Source: Rostratula benghalensis
Lineage: Eukaryota > Chordata > Aves > Charadriiformes > Rostratulidae
Assembly: GCA_013399305.1 (NCBI GenBank)
Contig: VXAI01000021.1
Span: 2,129,464-2,193,463 of the forward strand
DNA length: 64,000 nt
Reading direction: 5' to 3'
Of this stretch, positions 1 to 8,600 are shown piece by piece. The notes below the pieces were generated by a model that saw nothing but the letters and a program-made list of their open reading frames with translations, was not told where the DNA came from and searched no databases. Made by a program: the position numbers and the translations under genes. Position 1 is the stretch's first letter, and each line of letters opens with the position of its first letter.

Positions 1-16
1 TGGACTGCGCTGGGCC
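1..16 (-). CDS. PTPRJ: Partial FN3 exon (fourth in array), cut by window edge
   Basis: These are the first 16 bases of an exon read on the minus strand. They match the start of the three complete FN3 exons downstream on the plus strand, and the same CCCAG acceptor lies immediately before them (17-21). As in the others, the exon starts in phase 1. The visible codons read Pro-Ser-Ala-Val-(His). The rest of the exon and gene lies outside the window. Homology to the other copies continues into the intron to about position 330. Confidence 0.75.
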
Positions 17-189
17 CTGGGAAAGGCAAGAGAACAATCTGTCAACCCACAAGAACATCTGCTCACATACACGGACAGAAGAAACACAGGCCACACCACT
101 GCTTCATATCCCTCATTGTTCAGAGTGCAGGAGCTCCCCAACAACATCACCAGACCCTCCTTGGAGGCTTTTGCATCAATGTGCAGCTC

Positions 190-214
190 AGAGAGAGAGA
201 AGAAAAGTCATTCT
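190..214. other. 25-bp microinversion relative to sister intron copies
   Basis: In this intron copy, the 25 bases between GCTC and GAGTGG are the exact reverse complement of the 25 bases at the same place in the two other copies (3264-3288 and 4082-4106). The sequence on both sides is collinear and nearly identical. The flanks CTC and GAG are themselves inverted complements, so the inverted interval could be 25 to 31 bp. It is intronic, well away from the splice sites. Confidence 0.9.
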
Positions 215-357
215 GAGTGGGATTCATCTCCCTTTGACAGTCCAAAGCAGAAACACAGGTCAACACTGTGCCAGCACTCTGTGGGCTTCCCTTAGGAACC
301 TAGAGAGCTGAGCAGGAAAAAGCAGGGCACAGGACAGAAGAGCAGAGCAGATCAGAA

Positions 358-2555
358 AATTATTTCAGCTGGAATGGACCTATAATGACTATGTAGTCCA
401 ACTGCATAACTACTTCGGGGCTGACCAAAACTAAGGCAAATTATTGAGGGGACATTGTCCAAACGCTTCAAACAGTGACAGCTTGCTGTAATCAACACAT
501 CCCTGGAAAGCCTGTTCCAGTGTTTGACCCCCCCTCAGTAAAGAAATGCTTTTTCATGTCCAATCTTATCCTCCCCCTGCCACAGCTTTGCACTATTCCC
601 ACATGTCCCGACACCATATCCCAGGGAGAAGAGTTCAGCACCTCCCTCTCCACATTCCATAACTCAGGAACCTGTAGAGAGCAATGACTTCTTCCCTCAG
701 ACTCCTTTTCTCAAACTAGACAAACCCAGAGTCCTTAGCTGTTCATCGCAGGGCACTCCTCCTCACCCTCTTGCCAGCTTTGTTGCCCTCTGCTTGATGC
801 ATTCCAGGACCTTCACATCCTTCTTAAATTGTGAGGCCCAGAACTGCTCACAGTGCTCAAGGTAAGGCCACACCAACACTGAATACCTCGGGACAATCAC
901 CTTTTTTGACTGGCTGGTCATACTGTGTTTGAGGCACCCCAGGGTGCAGCCTGCCCTCCTGGCTGCCAGAGCACACTGCTGACTCCTACTGAACCTAGTG
1001 TTGACCAGGACCTCCAGATCCCCCTCTGCAGGGCTGCTCTGCAGGCACTCCTCTCCCAACTTATACTTGTGCCTGGCATTACTCCATCCCAGGTGTAGAA
1101 TCTGGCACTTAGATCAGTTAAATTTCATGCCATTAGTCATTGCCTAGTGCTCTGATTTATCTACATCTCTCTGCAAGGCCTCTTGTCCCTCAAGAAAATC
1201 AGCAGCACCTCCCAGCTGGGTATTGTCAGCAAACCAGCTAATGGTGCATTCAACTCCTGCATCCAGATTGTTGATAAATATATGGAATGCATCTGAAAGG
1301 AATGGAGCCCTGAGGAACATCACTGGTGACCAGTCACTGGCCACAGTATCAAAAGCTTTACTAAAATCCAGAAAAACTACATCCACTGCCTTCCGTTCAT
1401 CCACTAGGTGGGGGACCTCATCAGAGAAGGATATCAAATCAGTTCAACGGGACTTTCCTTTTGCAAACCCATGTTGACTGTGCCCAATCATTGCATTATT
1501 CTTTAAATGCCTATCAATAGTACCCTGTATAATCTTCTCCATAATTTTTCCATGAACTGAGGTTTGTCTAACAAGTCTGTACTTTCTTGGGTCTTCCCTC
1601 ACACCCTTCTTGTAAATTGGAGTGCCACTGGCTGGCTTCCAGGCAGTAGGGACCTCGCCAGACTCCCAAGACCTTTGGGAGATGATCAAGAGGGGTAATG
1701 CCATAACATTCACTAACTTTTTCAGTACTCTGGGATGAATCCCACCAGGCCCCATGGATTTATGAACATTCAGCTGATACAGAAGGTCCCTTACAATTTC
1801 AGTGTCCACAAATGGAAATTCACTGTTTCCACACTCATGGTCCTCTGAGTTACAGGCCTGGGCACCCCAAGATCTGTAAGTATTATTAAAGACTGAGGCA
1901 AAAATCACCATTAATGCCTCTGCTTTTTCTTCATAACTATAAATCATATGACCATCTTCAAGTATCTGCCCAATGTTTTCTTTAGACCTCCTCTTACTGT
2001 TCATTACTTGAAAAAAGCACTTTCTTGTTATCTGAAAAAACACCGGCCAGTTTCAACTCTGATTCACCTTTGGCTGTATGTGTCTTCTCCCTGCATATAC
2101 AAACCATGGCTCTGTACCCTTATTGAGAAGCTTGATCTCACCTCCAGAGATCATACAATTTCTTTTCCTCTTGAGCTCCACAAGGCTTTCCCTGTTCAGC
2201 CAAATTTGCCTTCTTGTCCTTGCTTGATTTTCAACAGAATGTAATTGCCTGCTCCTGTGCTTTTAAAAGGTGGTTCTTAAAAACTGAACATCACTCGTGG
2301 ACTCTTAAGCCCTCAAAAGCAGTCTTCCAGGGAACTCTGCTCAGCAGTTCCCTGTATAACTTGAAGATGCTCTCTGGATGTCTGGGGTAGCAACTCTGCT
2401 GTCTTTTTTTCACATTAAACTGAAGATTTTGAACTCAACCATTTCATGATCGCATCTCCCATGAGTCCTTTTCTATTGACAAATGGTTAAGTCTATAAGG
2501 GCATCTCTCATAATTGGCTGAACAAGTACTTGTGACAAGAAGTTATCCCCCATAG
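358..2555 (-). mobile_element. Decayed CR1 LINE fragment (ORF2 reverse transcriptase to 3' UTR)
   Basis: Read on the minus strand, this is a 5'-truncated CR1 non-LTR retrotransposon. About 2043-1444 encodes the linker and N-terminal reverse transcriptase region (stretches such as NSKRRSKENIG, NVHKSMGPGGIHPRVLK, PIYKKGVREDPRKYR). A second frame at about 1437-1144 continues with the conserved AVDVVFLDFSKAFDTV. The frame is broken between these segments. Sequence just after FDTV is missing relative to other CR1 elements (deletion near 1340), and the catalytic YADD/FADD box reads FADN. The 3' part down to about 358 is the usual CR1 tail, without a clear terminal octamer. About 2044-2555 matches upstream ORF2. 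The element cannot be active. Confidence 0.85.
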
Positions 2556-2823
2556 GAGGATACATGGGAAGATGAGGAATAAAGGGGAAGGAAGGAGGGG
2601 TTTGTTTGGTTGTTTTTGCTTCATTCTTTTTGAAGCAGGGATGTCTTTTCCACACATTAAGACCCTATACTTAGTGAACAGCCAAGATTATGCTGCAGGA
2701 TTAAAACATCATGTCTAGAAACAACAGTTTTATATTTCAGCCCTCAGGCAGGTAGGCAGAGACCTGATCTACACAGCAAAATACACCTCACCACAAACAG
2801 AGCTGCAAGAAACTGTGACTTAC

Positions 2824-3090
2824 TTGTGTAATTGGCTACAGATACCCCTTCTCCTTCCGTCTGACTGTCGTTCACTGCTGCAAATACTGTGAAATTATAC
2901 AAGGTCCCAGGAATTAACTCAGTAATTTCAACTTCGGTGGCATTGGACGTCACATTCCTAACAGAGGTACCATTTGCAACCTCTATCCTGTACGTGTAGG
3001 AGTCGGAAGCAGAGTCGGTCACTGCCCAGGTCAAGGTGACAGAAGTCACACCAACATATACTGCCTGGAGACCATGGACTGCGCTGGGCC
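2824..3090 (-). CDS. PTPRJ: FN3 domain exon A, receptor-type tyrosine phosphatase ectodomain
   Basis: This 267-bp exon has an acceptor CTTTCCCAG before it and a donor A|GTAAGT after it. It is phase 1 at both ends, so it can be gained or lost without a frameshift. It encodes one fibronectin type III domain with the hallmark Trp of strand B (TLTWAV) and Tyr of strand F (IPGTLYNFTV). It has six N-glycosylation sequons (NGT, NVT, NAT, NFT, NDS, NYT). The order PSAV...VYV...LTW...LIPGTLYN resembles FN3 repeats of PTPRJ, a single-pass receptor that dephosphorylates phosphotyrosine and has a heavily glycosylated FN3 ectodomain. PTPRH or another R3 member is possible. It differs from exon B at two bases, both nonsynonymous (D for E, T for A). 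Confidence 0.88.
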
Positions 3091-3641
3091 CTGGGAAAGG
3101 CAAGAGAACAATCTGTCAACCCACAAGAACATCTGCTCACATGCATGGACAGAAGAAACACAGGCCACACCACTGCTTCATATCCCTCATTGTTCAGAGT
3201 GCAGGAGCTCCCCAACAACATCACCAGACCCTCCTTGGAGGCTTTTGCATCAATGGGCAGCTCAGAATGACTTTTCTTCTCTCTCTCTGAGTGGGATTCA
3301 TCTCCCTTTGACAGTCTAAAGCAGAAGCACAGGTCAGTACCATGCCATTGCGCCCAGGGCTTCCCAGGGGAATACACAGAGATGGGCAGGAAAGAGATGA
3401 AGATGGATGGTAAGGTGGGGAAGAAAGATAATTAAAATCAAAACAAAACCATCAGGGCTGTGTTTCTGCTGCACACTAATTTCCCATCCTTTGCATATAG
3501 CCCAGATCATGCTCCAAGACTAAAACATGTTGTCTATATAATAGTATTGAACTATGATTCTCAGAAATGTAGGCAGAGCCCCGAGCTGCACAGCAAAATA
3601 CACTCTCACCACAAACAGAGCTGCAAGAAACTGTGACTTAC
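3091..3641 (-). other. Intron between FN3 exons A and B (551 bp)
   Basis: This is a GT-AG intron (GTAAGT at 3636-3641, CAG at 3091-3093). By eye it differs from the intron at 3909-4459 at only about four positions, so the two are copies of one ancestral intron. No coding signal is seen; open frames here are repeated identically in each copy and cross the splice sites. Confidence 0.85.
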
Positions 3642-3908
3642 TTGTGTAATTGGCTACAGATACCCCTTCTCCTTCCGCCTGACTCTCGTTCACTGCTGCA
3701 AATACTGTGAAATTATACAAGGTCCCAGGAATTAACTCAGTAATTTCAACTTCGGTGGCATTGGACGTCACATTCCTAACAGAGGTACCATTTGCAACCT
3801 CTATCCTGTACGTGTAGGAGTCGGAAGCAGAGTCGGTCACTGCCCAGGTCAAGGTGACAGAAGTCACACCAACATATACTGCCTGGAGACCATGGACTGC
3901 GCTGGGCC
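3642..3908 (-). CDS. PTPRJ: FN3 domain exon B (hybrid of exons A and C)
   Basis: This is a second 267-bp phase 1-1 FN3 exon with the same acceptor (CTTTCCCAG) and donor (A|GTAAGT). It encodes the same 89-residue domain with six sequons, having NES where A has NDS. In the 5' part (first two thirds in transcription order) it matches exon A at all four sites where A and C differ. In the 3' part it matches exon C at both sites where A and C differ. No base unique to B was noticed. This is the middle product expected from unequal crossing over between exons A and C. Function is as for the neighbours: an extracellular spacer or ligand-binding FN3 domain. Confidence 0.88.
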
Positions 3909-4459
3909 CTGGGAAAGGCAAGAGAACAATCTGTCAACCCACAAGAACATCTGCTCACATGCATGGACAGAAGAAACACAGGCCACACCACTGCTTCATA
4001 TCCCTCATTGTTCAGAGTGCAGGAGCTCCCCAACAACATCACCAGACCCTCCTTGGAGGCTTTTGCATCAATGGGCAGCTCAGAATGACTTTTCTTCTCT
4101 CTCTCTGAGTGGGATTCATCTCCCTTTGACAGTCTAAAGCAGAAGCACAGGTCAGTACCATGCCATTGCTCCCATGGCTTCCCAGGGGAATACACAGAGA
4201 TGGGCAGGAAAGAGATGAAGATGGATGGTAAGGTGGGGAAGAAAGATAATTAAAATCAAAACAAAACCATCAGGGCTGTGTTTCTGCTGCACACTAATTT
4301 CCCATCCTTTGCATATAGCCCAGATCATGCTCCAAGACTAAAACATGTTGTCTATATAATAGTATTGAACTATCATTCTCAGAAATGTAGGCAGAGCCCC
4401 GAGCTGCACAGCAAAATACACTCTCACCAGAAACAGAGCTGCAAGAAACTGTGACTTAC
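3909..4459 (-). other. Intron between FN3 exons B and C (551 bp)
   Basis: This GT-AG intron (GTAAGT at 4454-4459, CAG at 3909-3911) is collinear with the 3091-3641 intron. The differences noticed are two G/T changes near 4170, one G/C change near 4375 and one C/G change near 4430. No other feature is seen in it. Confidence 0.85.
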
Positions 4460-4726
4460 TTGTGTAATTGGCTACAGATACCCCTTCTCCTTCCGCCTGA
4501 CTCTCGTTCACTGCTGCAAATACTGTGAAATTATACAAGGTCCCAGGAATTAACTCAGTAATTTCAACTTTGGTGGCATTGGACGTCACAATCCTAACAG
4601 AGGTACCATTTGCAACCTCTATCCTGTACGTGTAGGAGTCGGAAGCAGAGTCGGTCACTGCCCAAGTCAAGTTGACAGAAGTCACACCAACATATACTGC
4701 CTGGAGACCATGGACTGCGCTGGGCC
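4460..4726 (-). CDS. PTPRJ: FN3 domain exon C, first FN3 repeat of the receptor
   Basis: This 267-bp phase 1-1 exon is the first FN3 domain met in transcription order, directly after the N-terminal Ser/Thr/Asn-rich exon. It shares the acceptor and donor of the other copies. It differs from exon B at four bases, three of them nonsynonymous: Thr to Asn in strand B (creating NLT), Asn to Ile (destroying NVT) and Glu to Lys. The number of sequons is kept but one has moved. The hallmark Trp and Tyr of the fold are intact. The codon spanning the upstream junction reads Arg, giving RPSAV at the start of the domain. Confidence 0.88.
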
Positions 4727-5449
4727 CTGGGAAAGGCAACAAATAAAAAAAAATAATAAAAAATTATCATGCATACTATTTGTGGACCGATAAATCTCTG
4801 TAAAACAGTAATGTTACAGCCTGGTAACATAATCAAGTCACCCTTATATGCAAGGGATGCTTGCTACTTCCGTCATCTATTCTTCCTCTAAATCCTCAAG
4901 TTTCACTTCAACTCAAGGAGTAAAACTGTCTAGGTTCAGAAGTGATTACCATCCAGCCTCAAATGTCAACTTCATGAAGGGTACTGAGAACAACTGGAAT
5001 AACCTGCTGTTATTTTTGCCAAAGCTGGGTTTCTCAGAGAGAAGAGCCTTTCTATCTGCAAGATTCACACAGTCCTCCTCTAGATACATGCCACCCTCTA
5101 CACTAGGTAGCTGTACTCTCTTACGTATAGATGTCAAATCTATGTCACCTTATGTTTGAGCCATTGCAGCTGTAACCTGAAAAGCCACAATAAGCAGGGA
5201 ACAGAGCCCAAGTCTAACAGTGATAAAACTATTTCAAGGCCATGCAACAATTACAGTGTTAAACTGCACTCAGTCAGCCATGTAGATGCATCTCTTTGGC
5301 CCATTTTCTCCTCCAGTAAAGCAGTTGGATCCACGCCCCTGCATGCTCTTTGCACTCTGGACTAGAGTTCAAGCTTAAAATGCTAACGCAGTATAAGAAC
5401 ACAAAACACCCTGAAGAGTCACACCTCAGTCACATTCCAAACCACTTAC
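4727..5449 (-). other. Intron between N-terminal exon and first FN3 exon
   Basis: This 723-bp intron runs from GTAAGT (5444-5449) to CAG (4727-4729). Only the last 13 bases (4727-4739) match the other FN3 introns. Beyond that lies an A/T run (4740-4765) and unique sequence. The open frames at 4848-5159 and 4946-5137 show no recognisable protein features. Confidence 0.7.
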
Positions 5450-5617
5450 GTGTTATGTTGTCCTGATCATTTTTTATGCTGTTGTACAGTGACAGATCCC
5501 TGGATAATCTTCTACTTCCATAGGTTTTGTTCCCACTTGCCGAATTTACTGATAAATTATCATTACTACTGACTCCTGTTTCTGCTGTTGTATTTTTTGA
5601 ACTGCAATCCTCAGTGC
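5450..5617 (-). CDS. PTPRJ: Ser/Thr/Asn-rich N-terminal ectodomain exon
   Basis: This 168-bp exon has acceptor TTCTTTCAG|GC and donor C|GTAAGT and is phase 1 at both ends, the same phase as the FN3 exons. It encodes 55 whole codons, starting TEDCSSKNTTAETG and ending IKNDQDNIT. It has four N-glycosylation sequons (NTT, NLS, NKT, NIT) and no FN3 fold. PTPRJ has a comparable low-complexity, glycosylated segment between signal peptide and first FN3 domain, which supports that assignment over other R3 phosphatases. The other two frames contain stops. It needs an upstream exon ending in phase 1, whereas the best exon 1 donor is phase 0. Confidence 0.75.
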
Positions 5618-8600
5618 CTGAAAGAACGAATATAAAGCAATAAGTATCTTTACAAAACTTCTGGGTTTCTCATTTGCACAAGTACAGTCATTGATAGGCA
5701 TCAGGCAGACTCGCAGTCACTTCTGTTTTCCCAGTTTATTCTCCTATTTTTCTGCCACATTATCAGAAGCTAAGCTGCTTTACTTAGCCTGGCAGAGGAA
5801 TTTTGTCTCTTCCACCCAATGTATAAGCCACAAAGTTCTCAGATTCATACAGTGTGTTCCCACAAGTAAGGGTGAGACATGGTATACCTACAGAAAACAG
5901 CTTTAAGCTGATGTATTGCAGCCTGACATGTGGAGAGAGTCGATTCAGGCCCTAAAATTTAAAGGCTAATTCATGCAAGTCTGATGTTTGATATTAAGTA
6001 ATCTGCAAGTACTTTTGGAAATTTTTGCCACATGAAAACTTGTCATCTTGGCAAGTACAACAGTATACTCACTTCAGAAAGCCCTTAAAGACTTTGCAGG
6101 TCTTTTTTTGCATTGGAGTATGTTTAGTTTGTATGGCCTTTAAGTATATTTCCCAATCTTCCTAAAGACATTATATGTTGATTTTACCAAAACTCTTTAC
6201 GCACTGAAAAGCACAGGGATTAAAGTGCACACTTATATATCTAAATATCCTTAAACATATTGCAGGAATTGCAGTCGCTGAAATAAGTGAGTTTACATTT
6301 CTGAATGCTATTTCTAAAAATTCTTTTCAGGAAGTTGTTTTTTTTTTTTAAATACTTAGCTGATACCTGTTCAATTGTTCTTAAAAAGAAATTAGGATAA
6401 TGAGAATTATCTTAAAAACATTGTAATTGAATAACAGAATGATACTTACAGGCAATTGTACATCTGACCTGGAAAACAAGCAAACAAATAGAAATTAATA
6501 CCTTAAAACTACGTGAAGCTGAAACAAAGTAAGGATTGGTTTAATTAAGACATGGGGCAGGGGGAGAGGGAATCTGTTTAAAAAAAATATCTCTATTGAT
6601 TTACTCCTCACTTTTCAACTTGCAAAAGAGAAACCTAAAAATCTGTTAACATAAAGGCAACACCAAAAGGATACCAAACTAGTCCAAACATGCTGGTAAA
6701 ATGCTACTTACTTTTAGTTTGTTCACTTGTTTTTTAAACCAAACAGTTTATTTTGACACAGAAACAGCTTGCATTATATACACGTGCTGATTATTTTGCA
6801 AATACTAATTTAAAAACAAAACATACAAGAGCTTAGTCAAGACATTTTAGTTAGTACCATTGACAAGATTCCACAAAAGCAGCAGATGCAAATTAGGTCT
6901 TTTTCCTTTCATCTCATTTTTGTATAAATTTTATCATTACTGGTCACAAAAGAATATTTTTAATTTTCTGAAACAAACTGCCATAGTAAAAGTTCAAAAT
7001 ACTTAGTATATTTTCTGAAACCTATTTTATATATGTGTACATATCCATAAAGTATCAGCAGTTGCCATTTAACTGCAGCCTGAAAGTACTCTCCTAGTCA
7101 TACTGACAAGCACACCAGTATTTCGCTTTGAAATTGTTTTTTCAGTCTTTTACTGCTGAAGAAACCATTTCCTTTCCTGTTAGCATGCAAACTGGCCTGT
7201 GAATTGTTTACTTCATCTCCCTCCAGGTGGCAGTAGAAAACGCTCTTAGAGGAACGCACTAAAACTGCAGGAGGTCTGCAGGCTCTTGAGAGGGAAACTG
7301 TGATTTCCCGAGTCCCCCGAGTCTCTCACCCCCCAGCTGACGCCAAGCGACTGCAGCAGCCATTTCTGCCGTGGAACGAACAGATTACTGTATCGGGGAT
7401 TAAATATTCACCTTGTAAAGCTACACCTGACAAGGCAAAAGCAAGTACGAAGAGATACATCTCCCAGGGTCAGGGAGGTCCCCAGTGCGGTGCTGGAAAA
7501 CTGCAGGTCACACTGCCTTGTGCCAGGGAGGTTTGCAGGCATGGGAGGCTTCTGCCTCTGCACCTCTGGGTCTGGTTTTGGCATCACAGGGGGTGCTGGC
7601 AGAGGCAGTTTCCAGGCCCAGCTGCTCAAACACCACCTGCAGAAGGGCTAAGTCATTTGGTTGGACCTTATGCTGTGCTGCTCCAAGAAAATCCAGCTAA
7701 GCTTTATGCCCCGTGGGGCCTTACCCACACAAAGCACCAAACCTGCTGATTACACAGGCTAACACATTTATCTAAAGCACTTGAAATTGCCTCATTTTTC
7801 CCTTCTACCCTGTTTTCTTAGACTGCTTCTTAGCCGTTTTACAATTTCACAAGCTAACTCGAAAAAAGAGGCTATATTGCAAAAATCCAATGCCAAACTT
7901 TAAGTATATTCTCAAATCATTCACCTCTCCCTCCAGCTCTCGTGGTGTTGGCGCCAGAAGTAGCTCCATCAGCAGCAGCTCCCTACATCAATCTGGGCCA
8001 AAGCAGACACACCCTCAAAAAGTAGTCAGAAGACACCATTAATCGCCTTGTTTTGCACACGAGAGACTATAAAAATCCCTTTCCACAAAGATGAGGCAGG
8101 TCAGCTGACTGGAAGCAACTCCAGAAGCAACACCTCCAGCTTCATAGTAATGAGAAATGCAGCAGAAGCAAGCTTCAAGCTTCTGGCCTATGACAGTCCC
8201 TGTACCACAGCAAGAAGAGTTTGGGTACACTTTCTAGGCAAAAAAACCCACTTGTAAGCATCAAAGAGCTAATACCTCATTTTCTCTAGCACAGCCCTAC
8301 TGTCAACTCGGCACACAAAGGATTTTACTTGGGATGCAGATGTGGTGTATACAAGTGTGAAGCTCTTCCTCAACCTTTCTGGATATTTGAGAGCCCAGCC
8401 AAGCTGCACGGCTATTAGGAATTGAGGAAATACTCGTCTGCACTCAGGTCAAGAGCCCTTCTGTGTTTCTTCACAAAGTAGTGGCCAAGGAAGAAGAAAT
8501 GACAAAGGAAAAAGCCACTCTTGAATCAGGAAAACACTATCAGGAGCAGAGTAGAAGTGCTGAGTGCTTGGTGGAAGCAGCTGCTGAATGAGCAAGAGTG

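Larger units (their letters stand above)
17..2823 (-). other. Intron between third and fourth FN3 exons, enlarged by a CR1 insertion
   Basis: The two ends of this 2.8-kb intron resemble the ends of the 551-bp introns between the other FN3 exons: 17 to about 330 at the acceptor side and about 2650 to 2823 at the donor side. Nearly all the extra length is a CR1 element at about 358-2555. Without it the intron would be about 600 bp, close to its sister introns. Divergence from those sisters is visibly higher, so this duplication is older than the one that made the 818-bp pair. Confidence 0.7.
3104..4739. repeat. Direct tandem duplication, two units of 818 bp (FN3 exon plus intron)
   Basis: Two head-to-tail units, 3104-3921 and 3922-4739, each contain one FN3 exon and one intron. 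Matching landmarks are exactly 818 bp apart (exon starts at 3090, 3908 and 4726 in plus coordinates). Above 4739 the homology stops abruptly at a run of A and T, marking the array edge. Below 3104 homology continues through exon A and then fades in its downstream intron. Near-identity implies a recent event, copy-number polymorphism or an assembly duplicate. Confidence 0.9.

Noticed and set aside
1144..2043. CR1 reverse transcriptase frames as a host gene
   Set aside because: They are fragments of a retrotransposon with frame breaks, an internal deletion and an altered catalytic box.
3036..4137. Repeated plus-strand and minus-strand open frames of 80-139 codons across the FN3 array
   Set aside because: They appear identically in each copy only because the DNA is duplicated; they run antisense to, or across, the splice sites of the FN3 exons.
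7300..7749. 149-codon plus-strand frame in a locally G+C-rich patch
   Set aside because: No protein family recognised, and alternative frames on both strands are equally open, as expected from composition.
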